From Effrenium voratum (lineage: Eukaryota > Sar > Dinophyceae > Suessiales > Symbiodiniaceae), in assembly GCA_963377175.1 (NCBI GenBank), contig CAUJNA010000829.1, forward strand, positions 1 to 64,000: DNA of 64,000 nt, in the 5' to 3' direction. This document shows, in pieces, positions 19,792-30,655 of the stretch. The notes under the pieces are model-generated. The model was given only the letters and a program-made list of their open reading frames with translations. It was not told the DNA's origin and did no database searches. A program made the translations under genes and the position numbers. Every line of letters begins with the position of its first letter. Position 1 is the stretch's first letter.

Positions 19792-22349
19792 GCCTTTGGG
19801 CAAATCCTTCACCATAGCTTCATGCATAGCACCGACAAGAGTTGCGTCTGAAACAGCTCTCTCATCGAACTTTGGAATGTAATCAACAGGAAACTCATGC
19901 GCAAACCTTCTCGACGAGGCAGTGTAGGGCCAGAGCTCGCCGTCAGTCTCATAGTTCGCAATAGATGGGTAGTCTGAGAATTGCACACACTTCTTAATAC
20001 ATTGCATACCCTGAAAACATTGTGACTCACACTAGGCAAGCAAGGATGCGAGGCGACCGAGTCGAGGGTCGCGGCGCACACCATCGCCTGGAGGAGGCAC
20101 ACCGCGGCATTGCTGCCTTTTGACGATCGCGGAGACTTGAGGGACTGAGAACCCTTCGAATCTTTCGAATCCTGAGAAGAAGGCCTGCTACCCTTCTTCT
20201 TCTTTTTGTCTCTCGGCGATGTCTTGGGGGTATCTCCACTAGTGTTCTTGTCGGCCTTTGGGGCTGGAGCTGCCTTGGAAGTTGCGGGGTGCTGCCATGG
20301 GCAGTCTTTCCCTCTCTCACATCTGTTCGCTTTGAAGAACTTGCACACCTGGGGCTTTGAACCAGGGGGACTCTGCGAACGATACTTCCTTGGCGTCTGG
20401 GATCTTGATCCGCCCTTCTTGCCTTTCCCCTTACCTTTCGGTGCCTTAACATGTTCGAATCGGCAGTCTGAACCATAGGTGCACTGGCCAGTTTGAAATT
20501 TCACACATACACCCTTGGGGACTCCAGGAACTGCAGGGTTGTTCGATGGAGTCCTGCCACGTCCCGTCGTGTTGCTCGACATAGCATCCCGCATGTGAAC
20601 AAGCCGCTTCCGCTCCAAATAATTCCTCGATGCGTCAATCAAGAATTTATAGGAGTGCTTTTCCGTCCCTTCCTCAGCCCGCTCATATTCATTGAGATCG
20701 TGACTGAGAGGCCGAAACTTTCGAATCTGGCGGTGGAAGAGCGCTTCGAGGGTCTTCTCGTTCTGCTCATTGCCCATTCCAGCGATGACCGTGTCCCATC
20801 TCGTCATGAAGTTCTTGAGGTCCTCGTTGATGAGCTGGGCAGAGAGCAAGTCCTCAAAGTCGTAAATTGCACCATGTTTGATGTTCGTGCTGAAGTGCTT
20901 GTGAATCATCAAAAGAATTTGACGTCCCCTCGCGTAGCGTTTCTCCTTTGCTTCTTGTTCTTTGAAAATGTCGACTTGCCGCGCGAGGTCGCCCTCCAAG
21001 ATGTTCGTCAACGCCGATGCCAGCTTTGCGTCAAGATGGACAAACATTCCTGAATCACGAAGGACTTCAACAGTTTGACCTGGGATCCAAGTTGCCTCAA
21101 TCCACTCAAATGCCTTCTCGGGTTGATCGGAGGTAGCAACAACAGCATCCCTAACTTTGATCCTCCAATTACGGTACTGTTCGGGCTTCGGGAATCGGGG
21201 AATCTGAATTCTGTCACCCTCCTTTACACGAACGCGTTCCGCTGTCGGATCGCTCGAATTACCTAAGTGCTTCAGTAGCTTTCGTCGAAAGGATTCATCC
21301 GACGCAGTCGAAGTTGATGATGAAGATGACGAGGGAGAAGATGATGGATCTCGTCGCCGGCGTCGGCTACGGTCCTTCTTCTTCTTCTTCTTTTTCTTTT
21401 TCTTGTCCTTGTCATTTCCACCATCACCATCATCGCCAGGCCAACCGTCTCCGGTAGCAGCATCGTCCACGGCCCCGGCGGGAACGGATCCGTCTTCGCC
21501 GTAGGGGTCGCTCCCGACCTTCGTCCAACTGTGCGAGGAAGCATTCGAAAGTCCGGGTGGAGATGCGGCCAAAGGAATTGTTGGGATAGCCAAGGGGGTA
21601 GCTGGTGCCTGCTGAACGGGAGGTGCAGGGGCCGGAGCAGGTTGAGCAGGCGGCTGCTGTTGATTCTGCATCATCTGCTCGACCATAGCTCTTAGCTCCC
21701 TGATCTGTCTCTCCTGCTCGCTGATCGTATTCATGGCGTTTTGGTACTTCATCTCGGCTTCTCTTTCCGATTTCATGGTGTTCACACGCTGCTCCGCATT
21801 CATCTGAATCTCGCGTCTCATGGCCTCCGACTGGCTTTGAAGTCCGGCAATGATCTCACCATGCCTTGCCTCCGCCATCTGGGCGACCATGGGACCGGTG
21901 TCCTGATTCACGAACTGGTTGAACTGGGCATTGTTCTGAGTAGCGTTGACCTGCTGATAGTTTGTCACCTCCTGGTTGATCGTCATCGAAGGATCGAGGT
22001 GAACGTTTGCAACATGTTGATTGAACTGATTCATGGACTGTGGCATAGGGTTTCCCCTTGCGAGATCGGTCTGGGGGTCGTACATGACGATGTCACCATG
22101 CCGATGCCGATCTGATCCAACAGGTGAAGGAGATCGAGCACCAGACCGCCCAGTCCTCCCACGGTCACTTCGAGATCGAAGCGATTCGGGGCCCTGACTG
22201 CTCAGTGCCTGTCCCTTCCTGATGAGCTCCCTGGCCACTTGGGAGTTCGCGCGACTAGTCGGTTCGTATTGCGAGGCGTCTTCATCGCCTGCGGGCTCAT
22301 CAGGTGTGGGACGCACCTCAGTATGGGGTAGTCCAGGATCGCCATCCAT
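19792..22349 (-). CDS. Gag of element C with two CCCH zinc fingers
   Basis: Starts at the ATG at 22349 (MDGDPGLPHTEV), about 30 bases after the primer-binding site. Regions in order: an acidic/Ser-rich N-terminus, an Asn/Gln-rich helical stretch, a coiled coil (EREAEMKYQNAMNTISEQER, 21710-21800), Pro-rich linker, Lys-rich linker, Gag core (FPKPEQYRNWRIKVRDAVVA … EWIEATW … ALTNILEGDLARQVD … MIHKHFSTN … DLLSAQLINEDLKNFMTRWD) and two CCCH fingers of C-x7-C-x5-C-x3-H spacing (CVKFQTGQCTYGSDCRFEH and CKFFKANRCERGKDCPWQH). Near 20010 the coding frame moves by -1; the downstream residues (DYPSIANYETDGELWPY … FAHEFPVDYIPKFD) lie in the new frame and are cut by element A at 19791. Confidence 0.88.
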
Positions 22350-22379
22350 GGCGTACAACTCTGTACAAAGAGCCGCTTA

Positions 22380-22391
22380 CGGCTGATAACC
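22380..22391 (-). promoter_or_regulatory. Primer-binding site of element C (half-tRNA type)
   Basis: The minus strand reads GGTTATCAGCCG immediately after the 5' LTR. The complement CGGCTGATAACC fits the 3' side of an anticodon arm (loop CUGAUAA, anticodon GAU, ending at about tRNA position 40). It matches in register the Drosophila copia site that pairs with a cleaved initiator-Met tRNA half. The same site occurs in D (about 51708-51719) and E (34654-34665). Confidence 0.65.
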
Positions 22392-22553
22392 TATAGAACA
22401 GGTTAAACAACCGGGAAGGGTCAACAATGAACCCTGCCTACAGCGCGCTTTTTCCTTGAGCCACGCGCAGTCGTAATGATGAGACTGCGCAAGTGAGACA
22501 TTCATGCATTGGGGTTTTACATGGTTGATAAATACATCACGTTGCAAACTACA
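22392..22553 (-). repeat. 5' LTR of element C
   Basis: 162 bp, about 99% identical to 1071-1232. Flanked by GAAAC (22554-22558). The minus strand contains GTGGCTCAAGG, whose GGCTCAAG matches the 3' end of the dinoflagellate spliced leader. The LTR is open in one minus-strand frame and that frame closes at the TAA within the region after the primer-binding site. Confidence 0.95.
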
Positions 22554-22558
22554 GAAAC

Positions 22559-25500
22559 AAGCATCCAGCATGTCAATGCTGTAGGCGGTCACCCGCGTAC
22601 AAAAGTGGACCACAGCAGAAAGAAGGGCTGCCAGGCACGCCCGGGACAAGACAGAGCCGGGGCTATTAGTGGGCGCCTGCAAAATGTGAAAGCATCGCTT
22701 CAGTTTCTGAGGAGCCAGGGCGCCAGCCTGATGGATGGAAAGCAGGCCCCTGCCAGAGGGAGTTTGTCTCATGGAAATCGGTGAAGCCCGAAAATTGGTG
22801 CTTCATCCTTGGCGAAAACAGGTACCGCCTCCCAAGGCTGGCAAGGACACCACTAGGCAAGGCCTTCTCCTGGCATCGGGCTCGTGGACTCTGCCAGACC
22901 CAATGGGTTCTTCGCATATAGGCGCTATAGGTGCTAAATGGCAGTAAAGCTACACCAAAGAGAGAAGCCCACTACAAAGCCGCTGGTGGGCATGGCCTTG
23001 CCACGCAGCACGCCCGCCTGCCGCAGGCGTAGAAACCCCATCGCACACAGAGAGACATCCACCATTGGACCATGGAACTCCGCCCCACCTTCAAACCGGC
23101 TCAATTTTCTCTGGACCCACTTGGGCGATTCATCGGCCTCATCTCTCGGAGATGAAACCGTCTGTACTTGAGGCGACTTTTTGGCGCCTGGGGAGCTCTC
23201 CAGGGGCGAGATGGCGGGGCGAACGGTCCAAGCACTGGCCAAACATGGCTTGAATAAGTGGCCCCTTGGCGTGTATATAAGTGCAACACTCCATAAGTGC
23301 GGAAACGTCCCCCATAACAGCTGTGATGTTTACACAGAGCTGCTATGCCTCTCCCTGAAGCCTGCAGGCGGTCATTGGAAACTAGAAAAAGCCGCCGAAA
23401 ATGTTGGTGCGCCTGTGGTGAAATCTCACCACTGCCCATGGCTTGCGGCCGCCTTTGGGAAGCGCTGCAATCGCCAGGACTGCGATTTTGGTGTGGGTTT
23501 GGCTGATGACATGAAGTCCAAATGCAGCGCTGCCCCAATCGGCAAGCCTAGAAGACTAGTGGTGACTTTGTGAGCCAGGGAACCAAGCTGGGGATACCCC
23601 ATGCCGACGCATTCAGTGACACAAGCCTAAAAGCCTCACATTGTAGCGCAGTTGGCAGCGCCACCTGCGCAGCAGTCAAATTCCCAAATACGGAGATGAG
23701 TCCTAGCCCGCTGTTGACTCAAACTGCTGGACAGTCCACAAAGCCCAACTAACAATGCCCAGCAAAGAACGCAGGTTATCAGGGGGCCGCAATGCAAAGG
23801 AGGCACAAACCGGCGAAGCGCCGTTGCTGAGGTCTGCTTGGATGGGGTGCAAAGAATTGTGCAGGAAGGATTGTCCTGAGCCGCACCGACTAGAGTTACC
23901 GCTGCTACTTGCAACGACCCATTCTTCACGAAAGCTTTGCTTGCAATTCCTCTGCATTTGTCTCACCTGCATTCTCCAAACTCAAATGCCACAAGCCCAG
24001 CCGCACAGTGCACATACCAAGCCGCGGCTGCACTCCAAAATGGGGACCACGCTGCCAAGCTCATCTGGCGCCTCCGAAGCTGCAAGCCGTGCACTGCCAT
24101 GCAGTGCCGCAGTGCCACGCCAGAATTGAAAACTCTCCAAAAATGTCCCTGCCTTGAGCTCAGGCTTTGCGGACAGCAAGCTACTAAGCCACTTCCCATA
24201 TTCTGGCAGCATTCTCTTCCTTGGTGCCCAGGCCACGCGATGGACTCCACATCCCAGGAAGCGGCATCAGCCCGTTTTTGGCATTGCTTGAACGTAGCGA
24301 TTTTGGAAGACAGCTTGCGTTCAATTGCGCTTGCTCTCCCTTCGGCCTGAAAGCCCCTATGCGCGTGGGCTCAACATGGGGGTTTATCCACAACTCTGAA
24401 ACTGAGTGCAGAGATTCCTCGGCTTCCTCTTGAACCACCCAAAACGGCGTACCCTCAACAAACGACACACTCATTTGCCCGGCAAATGCCACCATCAAGC
24501 CCCAAAATAAGCAAGTTTGTTTTGATGATTGAATTCACGACTGCACCTGCAATCCACTCAGTGCCTATTGCACTCGCACGGGGGTGGCGTGCTATCAGTG
24601 CAGCTGCATGGTTCGGAAGCCTTTGCACTGGACTTTGCCTTTCTACACCTGCCGTAGGCCTCTTTGTGCAAATGAGCTTCAAACACCCGGACCTGCTGCA
24701 TAGATGACTTCAAGCAAGCAGGAAAAAGGACAGGTGTTGGCAGTTCAAGGGTCTTGGAAGCTTCATTTGATCACACGGAGGGTTCATTCAGTAAGTCGCT
24801 GTGGCTCACATCCTGCCAAGTTGCACAAGCCCATGCCCAGTATACATTCCATTGTTCAAGGGCTCGTAGGTAAACTTCACCACGAACACCTGCTCCTGCC
24901 CAGCCGCCAGCTGGTAATTCTGACGGCGCACGGCCACAAAGAGCAACAAGACTGGTTGATGCCAAGTCTCCTTGCGAACAACTTGGTGCAATTTGTCCTG
25001 CGGGAGCGCGAGAAGCTCATGCAGAATCCCTTAGCATGGCTTGGTCCTTGGCACTGTAACACAACGAGATCTCATCTATTGTGGCCCTTCCCAGTCCTCG
25101 CTGATTCCCTTGCTCTTGGCAAAGTCGCAGGCGGCTCTAAAATTCCTGAGGGGAACACAGACCAGCCAACCTCAAAAAAAGACTGCAGCTGGCAAGGACC
25201 CTGGATTTACAAAAACTCGTTAATTCTGGTCTTGGGGCGTCCCATTTAAGAAGCAGTGCTACACATATCCGAGGCCAAGTTGCTGCTCGGTAGTGGCATG
25301 GTCTGCCATGATGAGGGATGGGCTATAAGAAGCCACCTCAGCGGGCCGGTCCATGAAGCCATTTCGAAGCACAAAAAACAAACTTGCCAAGGATGTAGTG
25401 CCGTAGGTGTAGGGCAGGGAGAAACTCCTCTGGATTGAACGAAGACTCCACCTCGGCTTTGGCGTTGATTGTCCTTTTTTGGCCTGTGAGTTGAAAATCA

Positions 25501-27110
25501 TGTGCTTCATGTACTTAGGGCTGCAGAGCTGCATCCTGCTGAGAAAACCGATGGGAAAAGTTCCTCAGCGCCGTGCGCTTCCGCAAGCCAATGTATACCC
25601 CTGAGCCCCCTTCAAAAAACATTGTTGAACGAACGCTGACAATTGTCTAGAGATGTCTAGAGTTTCTGCAGGTGTTCACAACTGGGAGAAGAACAAAGTT
25701 CGGAGCGTCCACAGAAACTGGCAAAAATTTATCATCTCCAAGTGCTACCTGGCTGCAAGAATTCGAAAACTGTCAACGGGTCCGAGATCTGTTGCGGTTC
25801 GCCTTTGGGGGACTTCGCGCAGTTGTAGCCTCGGCTGGAAATCAGCGATGGCCTCCTTGGGAAATGACGCGCAAGAGCATGAACACGTGCCGCCAACTCT
25901 GGCAACTGCCAGCTCACCAAAGTGAGAAGATGAGACGCGAATTGCAGAAAGGAAGCAATTGTAGACTCCCAGCATCGGTGAAACTGTGGACAAGTCGCCT
26001 GCTGGGCGAAACTGGCTGCGAAAAAGGCAGGTGCGGCCCCTTAGAATTGCTCGCCTTTGAAGCCCCAAACAGGTTAAGACTGACAATAAAGCAAAGAAGT
26101 CGAATCATCGCAAGCCTTGTCTTGGCATCTGATGTGAGCGCTTGTCCGGTGAGCAAAATACTTTTGAATCCCAATGCTGAGCGCTTGCATCACCCAAGTT
26201 TCAGCATGGCCACGCACGCCTCCGGTGCTCATGGTCTCGTGGACCGGTTTGACCAGGTCCCTAGCATCCGCCCAGCTGACTTGGCCCAGCTCGCCCTGCG
26301 CATGGCAAAGCATGGCATCAAGGCCTTTGCCAAAGAGCTGCATGAACTTCTGCCAACTTTGAGATTAGGGCGGCAGGCGGCGGGGCCTTAAAAAGCTCTG
26401 TAGGATGGAAATGCGCACGAAGCTCCTGGAAGCCAGGGCAATTCAGACCTCCTCAGCTGGCACTGCGAGTCCTTTGTGTGGATCTGTTTCAACATGCGCA
26501 GCGTGCCCTGCTCATCCAGGGCAGTGTTGAAGTTGTTCCTGAAAATGTTTTTGGCCTCGAAGTGACAATCGCTTTCGGAAGTCCAAGCGCCTACCACCTT
26601 GCCGCCAACTCACGGCAATAGAATCTTAGTCGCACAGCTTGCCCAAGTTCCTTTCTCTCAGCCAGGGCGCTTTGTCATCCACAACCCAATGGCCGTACTC
26701 CGCGGCATTGTCCAGAGCAAAAAACATGCCCCACAGTCTCTTGGCAGCGCGGAGCTTCGACCTGAAGGCTTCAAGCTGCCTAAGGCTATGCTTGACCGCC
26801 TGTCTCTGCGTGTGGTTCATTCGGGCCCGCGCCAAGTTTCATCCGTCATTGTGATTGGTGCCATAACAATCCTGCCAGCGACGTGGAGTGGTGATGTTTG
26901 GGCAGCTCGGGATGCAAGCGAACGCCATTGCAGACAAGCGTCACATCAGTCACGGTATCCAGAAAACTTCTGCAGACCAGCTCGCAGTCATCAATCCATT
27001 CAGCGTGGGGACAACCCAACACAGTATCCCATCGATCCAACCTCAAGGTAAAAGTCAAGGTCACATGCTGCATCAAGCCACCTTCCCCAAACCTCATCAA
27101 CCCTTGCAAG
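22559..27110 (-). CDS. Host gene H1, multi-exon, unidentified
   Basis: Minus-strand segments that read like exons, in transcription order: 27050-26880 (RLDRWDTVLGCPHAEWIDDC), 26835-26640 (LWGMFFALDNAAEYGHWVVD), 26597-26410 (FEAKNIFRNNFNTALDEQGT), 26370-26110 (GKGLDAMLCHAQGELG), 25920-25740 (in either of two frames), 25440-25270 (FVLRNGFMDRPAEVASY), 25045-24806 (ILHELLALPQDKLHQVV), 24498-24290 (SVSFVEGTPFWVVQEEAEES), 24236-23990 (RMLPEYGKWLSSLLSAKPEL), 23929-23760, 23210-22940 (DESPKWVQRKLSRFEGGAEF) and 22840-22670 (FSGFTDFHETNSLWQG). The 25045-24806 exon ends at a consensus donor GTGAGC. Exon limits are approximate. I recognise no domain; it could be more than one gene. Element C inserted at 22558, just past the last exon seen. 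Confidence 0.5.
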
Positions 27111-27199
27111 AAAAAGCCGAAAGAGAAACCCCAAGCGCATCGCTCTCTAAGGCACTATGCTGATCCGCTAGAGTGACATCCTGAAAATCATCCACTAGG

Positions 27200-27960
27200 G
27201 ATTGTGAAGTGGCAGCAAAAAGAGTTTAACTGTGTTCTGTCATGATTCTTTCGTATCTTGTCCTAATCCTTTCTTTAATCTCAGAGTTTGGAGGTGGTGG
27301 GTGGACGACATTGGTTATATCCACCATTGTCCACTCCTTTTATTCATGGAATACTTTCAAGTGCAGGAAATATTATTTTAGGACTACTACTATTGTATAT
27401 ATATATATATATGTAAATGTGTGTGTAGGGGGGCAAGTCTTACATTTCTTAACTTTTGGACAACAATAGATCTGAGTTCGTATTATCTTATATTGAAGGC
27501 TAACCCATTAGTTCGTGTCCTCTCTCTTGATTACAGCTTCCATGCGCTTATGAACATTACCTGTCTTCTCTGGTACGCTTATTGTAATGTTGGGCGATCT
27601 TCATTCCAATGCACTTTTCTTTGATCCAATATTTAGAGGAGATCCTGAAATTTATGATGAAAAACCACAGGAGATAGAAAGTTGCAAGCAAAAAATGACA
27701 ACTAAAGGATATGAACACGATAACAATGGGAAAGAAATGGAAATAACAGGTTCAGCAAGAAGACATGGACAAATGCAAGAAATACAGTGATGAAGGGACA
27801 ACACAATAAATAAAATGAACATACAAAAATAGGGCAAAAACAGATAAGATAGAGATATAAGTGAGAGAGGTTGGTCAGGAAGTCCAAATGTTTAGTTTAA
27901 TGGGGGCGCTTCTTCATTTGGCTTATCCGCCCCTAAAAATAAATTTGTGAACTAAAAAAG
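27200..27960. other. AT-rich intergenic island
   Basis: Base composition falls sharply compared with both sides. The stretch contains a short TA run (27397-27415) and a purine-rich segment (27690-27900), with no convincing exon. It lies between the 3' end of H2 (28128) and the 5' side of H1 (27110), so it is probably the intergenic spacer. Confidence 0.6.
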
Positions 27961-28127
27961 GTGCACCTTAAGAAGCCCAGCCATAGCCCATGCAGACCTA
28001 CCACACGGCTCCTAAAGCTGCCGACAAAGGGCGCGTCCTGCACAACCTTTCTGGCTCGCTGCCGACGCTTCTGGGCCAAGCCTTGGGAGACCTCAGGCGG
28101 AAACGAATGTCTTCGACGGCATGACTT
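27961..28127. other. Unique spacer 3' of H2
   Basis: About 165 bp between the AT-rich island and the H2 stop codon. No feature recognised. Confidence 0.4.
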
Positions 28128-28156
28128 TTACTCGTCAATCATGTGATGGATAGTAC
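28128..28156 (-). CDS. Last codons of host gene H2, cut off by element E
   Basis: The minus strand reads, after the duplication GTACT (28156-28152), ATC CAT CAC ATG ATT GAC GAG TAA. With element E and one duplication removed, this follows in frame on the exon ending at 34936 (…NLHGT), giving a C-terminus G-T-I-H-H-M-I-D-E and stop at 28128-28130. Confidence 0.55.
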
Positions 28157-28517
28157 CGTTGAATGCACCAGAAACTGCTCGTCCACCAAAACAAGTGTGC
28201 GTCGGTCAAGCAAAGTGGATGCAGAATACAAAATGCAAGTAGGTTTCGGCCAGTGCGATGGCGTGCAAACGAACCCGACTTATCCCAGATCACAAGAGTA
28301 ACCAAGTTGTAAAGGCGAACAACACCCAGGGACCTTTTAAGGGATTCGACCCGACCCTGGGCAGCACGCTTTTTCTTGAGCCAAATATACAAGTCAAGCA
28401 GTGCTGGTGGGGACCTCACAAGGGCCCCGTGGCATGGCGATTCCCACATGCGGTAGAGTCCACACTGCACATGAATGCATACCCGCAAATCAGTAAAAGG
28501 CTCGGGGATTTTCTTCT
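28157..28517 (-). repeat. 3' LTR of element E
   Basis: 361 bp. It contains 91 bp absent from the partner LTR (about 28320-28411), holding an inverted CCCAGGG/CCCTGGG pair and, on the minus strand, TTTGGCTCAAG, identical to the last 11 bases of the dinoflagellate spliced leader. Confidence 0.9.
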
Positions 28518-28526
28518 CCCCCCTCT

Positions 28527-29158
28527 CTACTGTCGTGCGGGATTGCCTTGCTGTCCAGCACTTGCCTTCCTTCTGATCTTTGTCCTTGTCTTCTTGCGAG
28601 GTTCCACGTGAGCCGGTGGCTCGCCTTCGGGTTGCCCCACAGGCTTCACATCACGGCTCTTGGCTGGTTGACCTTCGGGAGTGCCCTCATGGAGCTTCAT
28701 CCCCGTGTTTGACACTTGGATTGCTTCTGGAGCTTCTTCAGAAATCCCCAAAAGATGTACGGCATTGTTCCAACGAACTTTGTGAACACGTCGGCACATT
28801 GATCGTCAGACATCACATGTCGCAGATGCACTTCAGGCAAATCTAGTATCTCCTTTATTGAAGCAATTTTCACTTTATGAGTTCTAGTTATGTGGCGGAG
28901 TTGTTGACTGTATCCGGACCGCACAACCTTCTCGGTGGCCTCGTTATCCTCAAAGATGACAAGATTTATCTTTCTTCGCAACACAGTTTCCCAGAACGTA
29001 CACATCGGCAAAGCTTCTGCAAAGAGCCCCTGAGCTAATGCAATGACTTCCGATTCTGTTGTGCTCCTGGAGACGGCGGTCTGCTTCTTGGACACCCAAC
29101 TTAATGGCCAGTTGCTACCCGAGCTACCTGCAAGTCTTAGCCAAACTCCGCTGGTCAA
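28527..29158 (-). CDS. RNase H of element E
   Basis: Minus strand. WVSKKQTAVSRSTTESEVIALAQG (here the usual STTESEV with the catalytic Glu), LVIFEDNEATEKVV (catalytic Asp), HITRTHKVKIASIKE and DDQCADVFTKF (final Asp) match copia RNase H. A Gly/Pro/Lys-rich tail follows to about 28527. Confidence 0.85.
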
Positions 29159-30275
29159 GTGAGCTGAATCACTGTCCCCAGGAAATCGGCGTCGACAAAC
29201 AACTCAAGCCACAAGCTTTCTGGAGGGTCCAGAATTCGTCCGACGAGAGTGTAGTCTGTGGAGTAGGCAACATAACACATTAGCCTATGCAGCATTCGGT
29301 CACAAGCTTTGCACCAGCGGCTCACGAATGTTGCCAGGTACGTTATGCCCTTTAGCAAGTCCGGCCTGCCCAGGCGAGCACCCCACAACAGCTTCATCAG
29401 CACTGCGCAAGCATGGGTCTGCAATTGACCTTGCTCCTCCCACTCTTCAGCAGCGATGGATCTACGAGGAAGGAACGGTAGTTGCGACTGCTTTATGATT
29501 CCGAGATACATGTCCACTGCGGACTTCATGTAATCCCTCACATTAAAGGCTATGCCCTTACCCGATGCCGTTGCAACTATCTCGTGGCGCCTACCCAAAA
29601 ACCTTCCCAGATCACCAACGTCTTCAATTTCAATGTGTTTCAAAACCGAGAGTGTTCATGAGAAGCTCCTGATAAGAGCAAATCATCAACATAAACAGTC
29701 ATGACTAGGTCTCGATCAGCAAACAAAAAGATGGACGGGTGACCACTCACTGGAATCCCGTTCAGCTTGCCCACGGCTTGCTCGAGATGCTTCTGCCAAT
29801 GTGCTCCCGATTCCGGGTGACCATATAATGATTTTCTCAGTCTTACTAGCGGTCGTTGATACCTATCCCCCCACCCATCAGGCCACACCTCACGTGGTAG
29901 GCGGACATAGGTATCACGCAGGCTGCGCAAGTCTGACTGTACATACGCCTTTACCGCGTCAGCGGATGAAGTTTTCTTTTCTTCAAGCTGACCGCATGCG
30001 ATGACGGCATTTGCTGTGGAGATCATAGAAGGAGAAGCAGAGAGAGTCTGATAAACGGCGAAACCCATCTTGGTCTTTAGCATTATCTCCGGGGCCACTC
30101 GAATGACACTCGTCCACCCTTGGCATAACATGCTCTGGCAACACGGCAAAAGTTGTGCAGGAGCCTCCTCGGTTGGCGCCTTGCCTTCTGCAGCTTGGAC
30201 ACATAAGGCTTCCCATATAGACTTTTGCAAAGGTGCTGGTATTGAGACCACGGGGAACATTGGATGCTTCCCCAC
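29155..30275 (-). CDS. Reverse transcriptase of element E
   Basis: Minus strand in two frames joined near 29640. KTKMGFAVYQTLSASPSM, SADAVKAYVQSDL (motif A region with Asp), TYVRLPREVWPDGW, VRLRKSLYGHPESGAHWQK and MTVYVDDLLLSG (catalytic YVDD, about 29690), then FLGRRHEIVATASGKG and LLWGARLGRPDLLKG (connection). The RT N-terminus is abnormally short because the frame follows directly on the PC-motif domain. Confidence 0.85.
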
Positions 30276-30655
30276 AGGTCGACAACTTCATCACTCTGCG
30301 CGAGACCAAGCAGCTGCTTAACGGTGTTTTCATCCAAGCCATTCATTCGACCTTGGGTGCGTCGAACAACATTTATGCCGTATCCCTGGGCTACGGCGCC
30401 CAAGGTGGAGTTCTCGGTCGCGCTAAACTCAATCAGCTTGCTAGGAGTGTCAAGCACTACTGGGGCGATGACATCCTCCTTGTGCATCTCTCTGATGAGC
30501 TTGAATTGTTCGTTCAACCGCTTGATGGTCTGGTCAATGCGGTTCATTTGTTCACTGGTGGCACCACCCAGAAGTTCTTGGCATATCTGGATGGCTTGCG
30601 ACACTTGCTCCTCAACTTCACTGCTCCCCCGCTTTTTGTGCTTCCGGCCTCTCAC
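30083..30655 (-). CDS. Coiled coil and PC-motif methyltransferase-like domain (element E)
   Basis: Minus strand. A helical region (EEQVSQAIQICQELLGG … RIDQTIKRLNEQFKLIREMH) precedes VVDLWGSIQCSPWSQYQHL and GGRVSFEWPRR. The motif is related to the S-I-P-C-x-P-W type domains, but Pro is replaced by Gln (30252-30275), so the core dipeptide is lost. The domain is cut off right after F-E-W-P, where RT begins. Confidence 0.6.
   Translation of the reverse strand: MRGRKHKKRGSSEVEEQVSQAIQICQELLGGATSEQMNRIDQTIKRLNEQFKLIREMHKEDVIAPVVLDTPSKLIEFSATENSTLGAVAQGYGINVVRRTQGRMNGLDENTVKQLLGLAQSDEVVDLWGSIQCSPWSQYQHLCKSLYGKPYVSKLQKARRQPRRLLHNFCRVARACYAKGGRVSFEWPRR

Larger units (their letters stand above)
1071..22553 (-). 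mobile_element. Complete Ty1/copia element C with nested element A
   Basis: Two direct 162-bp LTRs (1071-1232, 22392-22553) differ at about two positions and are flanked by an identical 5-bp duplication GAAAC (1066-1070, 22554-22558). The element is on the minus strand. A primer-binding site abuts the 5' LTR and a G6 tract (1233-1238) abuts the 3' LTR. In minus orientation the LTR begins TGTAG and ends TCTATA, so the usual CA end is absent. Element A (about 9.2 kb) is inserted inside, and the 2686-15407 interval is inverted, so the C pol genes now lie on the plus strand. Without A, C is about 12.3 kb, long for a copia element because of an extra coding module after RNase H. Domain order after undoing the inversion is Gag, protease, integrase, RT, RNase H, methyltransferase-like, SGNH-like, KptA-like, zinc ribbon. 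Frameshifts in pol suggest it is no longer active. Confidence 0.93.
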
